A program made the translations under genes and the position numbers. Source: Bacillota bacterium (GTDB lineage: Bacteria; Bacillota; Clostridia; Peptostreptococcales; Anaerovoracaceae). From it: 7,263 bases of DNA. The notes under the pieces are model-generated. The model was given only the letters and a program-made list of their open reading frames with translations, did not search any database and was not told the DNA's origin. The stretch is from NCBI GenBank assembly GCA_016280485.1, contig JAEEGU010000173.1, positions 1-7,263 of the forward strand, written 5' to 3'. The number at the start of each line of letters is the position of its first letter. Position 1 is the first letter of the stretch. Shown in pieces: positions 1 through 4,390 of the stretch.

Positions 1-483
1 AGCTTCGCGTGCAGTCTTTGCCTGGCAGCAAACGAGGCCCGGAATGATGGCTTCTCTGAGGCCTGTGCCTGTTTCCATGTAAGGGTCTGCTTCTTCATAG
101 GCTTCCTTTACGCCTGCGGAAATCGTTCCGATTACAGCGAGTCCGTACTCGTTCATGCAGCTGCCCGGGTACATGCCGTCACCCCCATCGCTGGCATCTG
201 CCAGTGTGGTGTACTTATAAGTTTCTTCAGGCAGAAGAACCTTGAATCCGTTCTGATCTTCGCCTTCATCTACGAAATATCTGCCTGCCTTCTTTTCAGC
301 GGGTATTACATAGAAAAGCTTGTTGTAGGAACCTATGCCCTGGTCTTCGCTTCGAGCTATTACTGTGGTTCCCTCTGCGCGAACGTCTTTGCCAACTTAC
401 ATACCTGTGCATGCGAATGAGCAGGCAGTCGTAAACAGAAGAGCTAACATCGTTACGATAGCGGTTAATTTTAGCTTTCTCAT
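1..483 (-). pseudogene. C69-family dipeptidase, 5' part, interrupted by a stop codon
   Basis: The minus-strand frame from ATG at 483 runs open to the window edge (161 codons) except for a TAA at codon 29 (397-399). Residues 1-24 form a signal peptide (MRKLKL, hydrophobic core, then S-F-A). Cleavage there would expose Cys25, the expected N-terminal nucleophile of this Ntn-hydrolase family. After the stop the same frame gives VGKDVRAEGTTVIARSEDQG, then MNEYGLAVIGTISAG (about 110-124), DPYMETGTGL and AKTAREA, all typical of Peptidase_C69 (PepD-like) enzymes that cleave dipeptides. The family pattern around the stop is CT-x-x-Y/V-VGK, so codon 29 was probably Tyr (TAC or TAT to TAA). There is no restart codon close behind it; the next in-frame ATG is codon 104. 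The gene is therefore dead, read through, or hit by a base error. The 3' end lies outside the window. Family assignment is firm; inactivation is less certain. Confidence 0.82.
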
Positions 484-492
484 AATCGTGTT

Positions 493-498
493 CCTCCT
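493..498 (-). promoter_or_regulatory. Ribosome binding site of the C69 peptidase gene
   Basis: A perfect AGGAGG on the minus strand lies 9 nt upstream of the ATG at 483. It fixes the start and shows that the translation signals are intact despite the early stop codon. Confidence 0.85.
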
Positions 499-525
499 AA
501 ATATAATATTTTATCTACCGCCCCC

Positions 526-534
526 ATTTTACCA
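526..534 (-). promoter_or_regulatory. Candidate extended -10 promoter for the C69 peptidase gene
   Basis: The minus strand reads TGGTAAAAT, an extended -10 (TG-N-TAAAAT), about 43 nt before the start codon. No good -35 lies 16-18 nt upstream. It falls in the AT-rich gap between the mntP fragment and the peptidase gene, which has no other visible signal apart from the ribosome binding site. Confidence 0.4.
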
Positions 535-577
535 CACTAAAGTAATGAATTCTATCGTTATTATCGAACTTTCTCAT

Positions 578-840
578 TTAAAATATATTTGTAAAGAATA
601 TTTCTATACCAATCCCGATAAGGATTACTCCGCCAAGGATTCCGGCCTTTCCCGAGAGGCGGTCACCGACCTTTTTGCCTATGGAGAGGCCTCCGAGGCA
701 GATTACGAAGGTTACGATTCCGATTATTATAGATTCCACTAGTGCTGCTACCCAGCCGAGATCTGCTATCGTGAATCCCACAGAAAGCGCATCAATTGCG
801 GTTGCGATTCCCTGGACAAGGAGCATCCCGAGACTGAGGT
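578..840 (-). pseudogene. Truncated mntP copy (3' third only)
   Basis: The frame encodes about 85 residues matching residues 146-226 of the full MntP in this window (3448-4143). It starts at LGMLLVQGIATAIDALSVGF and covers the last three membrane segments, including the second DALSVG motif. Roughly 30 of 245 bases differ, but only two codons inside the match change the residue (Gly to Ser at the edge, Ala to Gly near the end). The last residues differ (FFTNIF against FVSHL). The 5' half of the gene is missing, and the match stops just where the hydrophilic loop of full MntP ends. The only possible start upstream is TTG at 847, with no ribosome binding site, so translation alone is unlikely. 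The frame is nevertheless intact to its TAA. It could be decay of a second mntP or a silent 3' cassette used by recombination. Confidence 0.88.
795..834 (-). repeat. 40-bp perfect inverted-repeat block, left copy
   Basis: This block is identical, in inverted orientation, to 3890-3929 inside mntP. It sits at the 5' edge of the mntP homology. The rest of the homology is only about 85% identical, so this tract looks recently exchanged or under stronger constraint. Confidence 0.85.
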
Positions 841-857
841 GCCCCAAAAAGCAAGAG

Positions 858-894
858 TGTGACTAAGAGCGCAGTGACTCGCGATTTAGTCACA
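858..894 (-). repeat. 37-nt hairpin repeat, array 1, third unit after the regulator gene
   Basis: Nine-base arms TGTGACTAA (858-866) and TTAGTCACA (886-894) enclose a 19-nt loop. Read on the minus strand, the loop can form an inner CGC/GCG stem and ends in TGCGCTC before TTAG. It lies 17 nt before the mntP fragment homology on that strand. The loop also holds AGTCAC, a second copy of the right-arm core. Confidence 0.85.
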
Positions 895-941
895 GATTTT
901 TGGGTCTAACCCCTGTTAAAGGCCTAGTGGCGGGCAAAAAA

Positions 942-978
942 TGTGACTAACAGAGCAGTGTCTCGTCTGTTAGTCATA
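942..978 (-). repeat. 37-nt hairpin repeat, array 1, second unit
   Basis: Arms TGTGACTAA (942-950) and TTAGTCATA (970-978) pair with one G-T wobble. The stem extends inward by CAGA/TCTG, giving a perfect 11-bp core (944-954 with 966-976). On the minus strand a run of six T follows (936-941), so it also resembles an intrinsic terminator. Confidence 0.85.
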
Positions 979-1022
979 AATTACAATGTTTTCAGTTGTC
1001 TATCTCGCATTTGGGACATAAA

Positions 1023-1063
1023 TTTGTGACTAAGGAAGCAGTGACTCACGATTTAGTCACAAA
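1023..1063 (-). repeat. 37-nt hairpin repeat, array 1, first unit after the regulator gene
   Basis: Perfect 11-bp arms TTTGTGACTAA (1023-1033) and TTAGTCACAAA (1053-1063) contain the 37-nt unit 1025-1061. It lies immediately after the stop codon of the MocR-like gene (1065-1067 on the minus strand). It may help end that transcript, but the following T-tract is poor. Confidence 0.85.
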
Positions 1064-1064
1064 G

Positions 1065-2579
1065 TTACTTTTTTGCGAGGGATACGAGCTCGGAAATGAG
1101 AGCGTCGATGCGGTTTAGCGGGATTTGGTCAAAGTAGAGTACCAAAGAATTACCGGAACCCTCGGATCTGTCGGCATAAGTTGATACAGGTACCGCTGTA
1201 ATACCCAGGGATTCCGCGGCGGCACAGAACTTTTCGATTTGCGATTTTGTTCCTTTTTCGGTAAACCGGGTGCCATTGTTACTTTGGGCAGAGGCTTCGG
1301 CCCCAAAGTGTCTATCTGCTGTCGAGCCAAACCCGTTCTCTATTTCCAGAATTACGTTGAGTCCCGACTGGGCGCTGCGGATTTTGATGAAATCACCGCC
1401 ATATTTGGAAAGAGCCGCGGTCGTCGCCTGGAGCTTTTGCGCGTAGAGGCGGCGGAGCTTGCGAACGCCCGCGTTATAATATCCGTCATTCATGAACAAG
1501 GCCAGCGTCAGCTGCTCGCTTTTTGAGCAGGTCTGCGTATAGCCCTTTTTTAATTCCTCGAAAGCCTTTGCAAGGCTTGGAGTTAAAACCATATAAGAAA
1601 TCTTTATCGCAGGGAACAGCGTCGAGCTGAAGGACCCCAGGTACACAACTCTTTCACCCGTATCAAGGCCCTGCATCGCAGGAATCGGGCGGCCGAAATA
1701 GCGAAGCTCGCTGTCATAGTCGTCTTCGATGATAATAGAATCGTTGCGCTGCGCCCATTCGAGCAGCTCGTAGCGCTTTCCGACCGGCATTACGGCCCCG
1801 GTAGGAAATTGGTTCGACGGGCTGACATAAACCGCCGAGCGAATATTTTGCGGCAAGCGGGTGATTTCAATGCCTTCATCCCCGACGGGAACCGGAGTCA
1901 TAACCATTCCGAGATCCGCGAAGATTTTCTTTACAGGGAGATATCCCGGCTCTTCTACCGCGACGTGGCGAATGGAAAGCTGCTGCAGAATTCGTCCAAG
2001 GTGCATTGTGATTTGCTGTGTGCCGGCGCTGATTACGATTTGATCCGGATAGCAAGAAACGCCGCGAGCACCGTAGAGATACTTTGCAATTTCGCGCCTA
2101 AGGGATTCTTCTCCCTGCGGATCCGATTCAAATGTCAGCAAATGCGCGTAGTCCGTCATGACCTTTGCGCTACACTTTTTCCACTTGTTGAAATCAAAGC
2201 AAGAGAGGTCGTACAGTGCCTCGGCGTGCTCGTGCAAAAGCTCTTCGTCGAGCGAACGCTGCGGGTTTTCACCGTAACAGTCTGTGTAGGAACCTGAGAG
2301 TTCTCCACGTGCGAAAGATTGCTCGACCGGTGAGAGCGTGCTTACATAGTAGCCCGAGCCGCGCTTTGTTGTGACATAGCCCTCCAGTAAGAGCTGGTCG
2401 TATGCCTGTTGAACCGTCGTTACCGAAATGTGTAGTTCTTCACTTAAGCGACGAAGGGATGGCAATTTTTCGCCGGCAGAGATATCACCGCGCAAAATAG
2501 CATCCTGAATATAGCTATATAGCTGCAAATACAACGGATTATCGGATTTCTTTTCAAAAGTGGGTGTGATAGGCTTCAT
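1065..2579 (-). CDS. MocR/PdxR-family transcriptional regulator (GntR wHTH plus aminotransferase-like domain)
   Basis: The 504-residue protein has a GntR-type winged helix at about 13-80 (NPLYLQLYSYIQDAILRG, LPSLRRLSEEL, VTTVQQAYDQL, GYVTTKRGSGYYVS). A fold-type I aminotransferase domain follows: AGTQQI at 185, SPSNQFPTG at 253, EDDYDSELRY at 285. MocR proteins sense pyridoxal phosphate or related ligands and control B6 synthesis or uptake genes. The divergent ECF S component is the obvious target. Oddly, the motif normally holding the PLP lysine (SFSK) reads GSFSSTLFP here, with Ser319 (codon TCG, 1623-1625) at the lysine position and Lys326 at the usual arginine position. Covalent PLP binding is therefore doubtful. 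About 25 hydrophilic residues around 415-445 look like a loop insertion. The start is supported by GAGAGG six bases upstream. The family is sure; the B6 role is inferred. Confidence 0.9.
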   Translation of the reverse strand: MKPITPTFEKKSDNPLYLQLYSYIQDAILRGDISAGEKLPSLRRLSEELHISVTTVQQAYDQLLLEGYVTTKRGSGYYVSTLSPVEQSFARGELSGSYTDCYGENPQRSLDEELLHEHAEALYDLSCFDFNKWKKCSAKVMTDYAHLLTFESDPQGEESLRREIAKYLYGARGVSCYPDQIVISAGTQQITMHLGRILQQLSIRHVAVEEPGYLPVKKIFADLGMVMTPVPVGDEGIEITRLPQNIRSAVYVSPSNQFPTGAVMPVGKRYELLEWAQRNDSIIIEDDYDSELRYFGRPIPAMQGLDTGERVVYLGSFSSTLFPAIKISYMVLTPSLAKAFEELKKGYTQTCSKSEQLTLALFMNDGYYNAGVRKLRRLYAQKLQATTAALSKYGGDFIKIRSAQSGLNVILEIENGFGSTADRHFGAEASAQSNNGTRFTEKGTKSQIEKFCAAAESLGITAVPVSTYADRSEGSGNSLVLYFDQIPLNRIDALISELVSLAKK

Positions 2580-2585
2580 AGAGCA

Positions 2586-2591
2586 CCTCTC
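2586..2591 (-). promoter_or_regulatory. Ribosome binding site of the MocR-like gene
   Basis: GAGAGG on the minus strand lies 6 nt before the ATG at 2579. It supports the annotated start. Confidence 0.7.
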
Positions 2592-2645
2592 AAACTGTAT
2601 ATAGAAAAATAACTAAAAGTGCATATTTCAAAACGTACACTGTCG

Positions 2646-2661
2646 TGCTATCATTATAGCA
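2646..2661. promoter_or_regulatory. Symmetric, bidirectional -10 region between the regulator and the S component
   Basis: The 16-nt palindrome has arms TGCTAT and ATAGCA around CATT. On the minus strand it reads TGCTATAAT, a perfect extended -10 for the regulator gene. On the plus strand it reads TGCTATCAT, an extended -10 for the S component gene. The -35 boxes are weak in both directions. The two promoters would share the same base pairs, so one polymerase or one bound repressor would exclude the other. The palindrome itself could also be an operator. The expected plus-strand start, near 2660-2667, argues against translation from the ATG at 2661. Confidence 0.6.
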
Positions 2662-2711
2662 TGGAAAACGAGAAAGATAAAGAGCTTGAAAAAGAAAAGA
2701 AGGAAAAGCTC

Positions 2712-2716
2712 GAGGG
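2712..2716 (+). promoter_or_regulatory. Ribosome binding site that sets the S component start
   Basis: GAGGG lies 7 nt before the ATG at 2724. The upstream candidates, GTG at 2619 and ATG at 2661, have no such site, and the 21 residues the latter would add are a lysine/glutamate-rich stretch. The 2724 start is preferred. Confidence 0.7.
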
Positions 2717-2723
2717 AAAAGAT

Positions 2724-3266
2724 ATGAATACTGAAATGAAAAAAACCAATGAACTTGTCTTAACGGCAATGTTCATGTGCATGATAATATTGGCTCAGAT
2801 TGTCATCAGGATACCGATCCCGGGAACAGGCGGATATGTACATCTGGCAGACGCGGTGGTTTACTTATCGGTAATTTATCTTGGGCACAAAAACGGTGCT
2901 TTGGCAGCGGGCCTCGGCTCGGCGATGGGCGATGTAATCGGCGGTTTCGCCGTTTGGGCGCCTTGGACCTTTGCAATCAAGGGCGGAATGGCACTGATTT
3001 TCGGCCTGCTCGCGGAACGCACTGCGGCAAGAGCAAGCGTTACGGACGGAGAGGATGCCTCTCACCGCAAACTGTCCGCTTACGCGAAGCTGCCGGCGAT
3101 GGTTGTGGCAGGGCTCTTTATGGTAGTGGCATATTTCGGTGCGGAGACCGTGATGTACGGAAACCCGGGCGCAGCAGTTCTCGGCGTGCCTTGGAATGTA
3201 GCACAGTTCGTCGTGGGAATCATCGTAGCGGATGCAATGCAACACGCACTTAAGCGCGCAAAATAA
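2724..3266 (+). CDS. ECF transporter S component, probably for vitamin B6 or a related pyrimidine/pyridine
   Basis: The 180-residue integral membrane protein has the usual size for an S component and about five to six hydrophobic segments. Signature stretches are IPGTGGYVHLADAVVYLSV (33-51), YLGHKNGALAAGLGSAMGDVIGG (52-74) and WAPWTFAIKGGMALIFGLL (78-96). They match the DUF1393/COG4720-like group that includes predicted HmpT and PdxU2 proteins. S components bind the vitamin outside the membrane and dock on a shared EcfA-EcfA'-EcfT module, which is not encoded here. The divergent MocR/PdxR-like regulator points to pyridoxine or a related compound; this is inference from context. Residues 98-120 form a charged, Ser/Asp-rich loop longer than expected. 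A longer form starting at 2661 would add a lysine/glutamate-rich N-terminus but lacks a ribosome binding site. Confidence 0.78.
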   Translation: MNTEMKKTNELVLTAMFMCMIILAQIVIRIPIPGTGGYVHLADAVVYLSVIYLGHKNGALAAGLGSAMGDVIGGFAVWAPWTFAIKGGMALIFGLLAERTAARASVTDGEDASHRKLSAYAKLPAMVVAGLFMVVAYFGAETVMYGNPGAAVLGVPWNVAQFVVGIIVADAMQHALKRAK

Positions 3267-3311
3267 TTGGTGTGAAAGCATGAATGCTTAATAAATTATC
3301 CAATAGAAATG

Positions 3312-3370
3312 AAACTGACTTGATTGACTGATTACTGCAATTGTGATAAAGTCTATTAGGTCAGTTTTTT
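3312..3370 (+). terminator. Segmented hairpin with T-tract after the S component gene
   Basis: AAACTGACTT (3312-3321) pairs with AGGTCAGTTT (3358-3367) with one G-T wobble. Inside, GACT (3326-3329) pairs with AGTC (3350-3353), and ATTAC (3331-3335) with GTGAT (3343-3347). A run of six T ends at 3370. This fits an intrinsic terminator for the S component gene. It also lies in the leader of mntP, so an attenuator role is possible, but no known riboswitch core is visible. Confidence 0.5.
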
Positions 3371-3436
3371 CGTTGAAAACTTTGCGGATAGATACATCTG
3401 TAAAGGCGATTTATAACTGCCTAATTTATGATTGAC

Positions 3437-3440
3437 GAGG
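3437..3440 (+). promoter_or_regulatory. Ribosome binding site of mntP
   Basis: GAGG lies 7 nt before the ATG at 3448 and supports that start. I see no convincing promoter between 3371 and 3436: TTGAAA at 3373-3378 has no well-placed -10, and TATAAC at 3412-3417 has no clear -35. Confidence 0.65.
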
Positions 3441-3447
3441 AAAAATA

Positions 3448-4143
3448 ATGACGTGGACTGTCGGCTTTTTTATAAATAGTGTTTTGTTCGGAGTTGGGCT
3501 TGCAATGGATGCCTTTTCGGTGTCGATGGCAAACGGCCTGCGCGAGCCGAAGATGAAACCCGGGCGGATGTGCTTAATCGCCGGGGCTTTTGGTGTTTTT
3601 CAAACCCTGATGCCACTGATCGGATGGTTTTGCGTGCATAATCTCGCAAAGGCATTTACGAGCTTCCAGCCGTTCATCCCTTGGATTGCATTGATCCTTT
3701 TGGCCTATATCGGTGGCAAGATGCTCATAGAAGGCATCGGTGATTGCCGCAGCGATAGGGGACTAAACGCGAAGGGATTAGAAGCGGCAGAAGAGCAGAG
3801 TTTTGGCGCGGTTACAGATACCGCAAATTCCGGCAAAGGCTCCGACACAATGTTACAATCTTCGCAGGCAAGTGCAAAAGCCACCCTTGGTCTCGGGATG
3901 CTCCTTGTCCAGGGAATCGCAACCGCAATCGATGCGCTTTCTGTAGGATTCACAATAGCGGATCTCGGCTGGGTGGCCGCGCTCGTGGAATCGATAATAA
4001 TCGGAATCGTAACCTTTGTAATCTGTCTCGGAGGCCTCTCCATCGGTAAAAAAGTCGGCGATCGCCTCTCCGGTAAAGCCGGAATCCTCGGCGGAGTCAT
4101 CCTAATCGCAATCGGAATCGAAATTTTCGTCTCCCATCTTTAA
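3448..4143 (+). CDS. mntP: MntP-family manganese efflux pump
   Basis: The 231-residue membrane protein has six hydrophobic segments in two three-segment halves. Each half holds the family's conserved aspartate motif: LAMDAFSVSMANGL (Asp21) and ATAIDALSVGFTIA (Asp162). Also typical are the glycine-rich stretches AYIGGKMLIEG, CLGGLSIGKKVG and GKAGILGG. MntP exports Mn(II) from the cytoplasm to prevent manganese toxicity. Most members have about 185-190 residues; the extra length is a hydrophilic, Ser/Ala/Glu-rich loop at about 97-145 between the halves. The gene stands alone on the plus strand between a terminator-like hairpin and a hairpin array that begins 4 nt after its stop codon. A partial second copy of its 3' third lies inverted at 578-840. 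No yybP-ykoY manganese riboswitch is recognisable upstream. Confidence 0.92.
   Translation: MTWTVGFFINSVLFGVGLAMDAFSVSMANGLREPKMKPGRMCLIAGAFGVFQTLMPLIGWFCVHNLAKAFTSFQPFIPWIALILLAYIGGKMLIEGIGDCRSDRGLNAKGLEAAEEQSFGAVTDTANSGKGSDTMLQSSQASAKATLGLGMLLVQGIATAIDALSVGFTIADLGWVAALVESIIIGIVTFVICLGGLSIGKKVGDRLSGKAGILGGVILIAIGIEIFVSHL
3890..3929 (+). repeat. 40-bp perfect inverted-repeat block, right copy
   Basis: This block is identical to the reverse complement of 795-834. It lies inside mntP at the start of its fourth membrane segment, immediately after the hydrophilic loop. It is the best-conserved part of a homology of about 245 bp that continues towards 4130. Confidence 0.85.
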
Positions 4144-4147
4144 AGGT

Positions 4148-4184
4148 TATTGCTAACCGCGCAAAAAATGCTCTCTTAGCAATA
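4148..4184 (+). repeat. 37-nt hairpin repeat, array 2, first unit after mntP
   Basis: Nine-base arms TATTGCTAA (4148-4156) and TTAGCAATA (4176-4184) enclose a 19-nt loop. The loop has an inner GCA/TGC stem closed by five A. It starts 4 nt after the mntP stop codon. GATTTTATC follows it. Confidence 0.88.
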
Positions 4185-4231
4185 GATTTTATCGGAAAAC
4201 AGCTAGAGATCATCATAATTTAACGGAGTTC

Positions 4232-4267
4232 TATTGCTAAGGGCGCAAAAATGCGTCGTTAGCAATA
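4232..4267 (+). repeat. 37-nt-type hairpin repeat (36 nt), array 2, second unit
   Basis: The arms (4232-4240 and 4259-4267) equal those of the first unit. The loop is 18 nt and has changed sequence, but it keeps a better inner stem, CGCA/TGCG, around four A. TTTTTATC follows it, resembling the bases after the first unit. Confidence 0.88.
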
Positions 4268-4313
4268 TTTTTATCAAAATGCAGACTAAAAAGCGGGAAC
4301 TTTTAGCGAATTC

Positions 4314-4350
4314 TATTGCTAACCGCGTAAAAAATGCTCTCTTAGCAATA
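4314..4350 (+). repeat. 37-nt hairpin repeat, array 2, third unit
   Basis: The arms are 4314-4322 and 4342-4350. The unit differs from the first by one base (C to T in the inner stem), which turns a C-G pair into a T-G wobble and so keeps the pairing. It lies 12 nt before the arm of the bidirectional terminator. Confidence 0.88.
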
Positions 4351-4358
4351 CCGCACAT

Positions 4359-4390
4359 AAAAAAGCTCCCTTTTTCGGGAGCTTGATTTT
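4359..4390. terminator. Bidirectional intrinsic terminator between mntP and the exporter gene
   Basis: AAGCTCCC (4363-4370) and GGGAGCTT (4377-4384) form a perfect 8-bp stem with a TTTTTC loop. T-runs lie on both sides: TTTTTT at 4387-4392 on the plus strand and a T-run at 4359-4364 on the minus strand. It ends the exporter transcript, whose stop codon is at 4391-4393, and catches mntP read-through. Confidence 0.9.

Noticed and set aside
335..742. 135-residue plus-strand reading frame
   Set aside because: It crosses the C69 peptidase start, its promoter and the mntP fragment antisense; its composition is that of a shadow frame.
858..1063. Integron attC sites or a MITE
   Set aside because: There is no integrase, no cassette genes and no target-site duplication that I can see. 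The even spacing of about 83 nt and the placement next to stop codons fit poorly.
1809..2297. 162-residue plus-strand reading frame
   Set aside because: It lies antisense inside the MocR-like gene, has no family resemblance and no ribosome binding site.
2619..2723. Longer N-terminus for the S component (GTG 2619 or ATG 2661)
   Set aside because: Neither start has a ribosome binding site, and the region overlaps the predicted promoter; the ATG at 2724 follows GAGGG.
3267..3447. yybP-ykoY manganese riboswitch upstream of mntP
   Set aside because: The conserved core sequences of that riboswitch are not visible; only a terminator-like hairpin is present.
3705..4100. 131-residue minus-strand reading frame matching the one at 675-866 on the plus strand
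   Set aside because: Both are antisense frames of the duplicated mntP 3' sequence, which explains their similarity to each other.
858..4350. CRISPR arrays (37-nt repeats with 46-47 nt spacers)
   Set aside because: Loops inside the repeats diverge strongly within an array, the stems differ between arrays, spacers are long, each array has only three units, and no cas gene is present.
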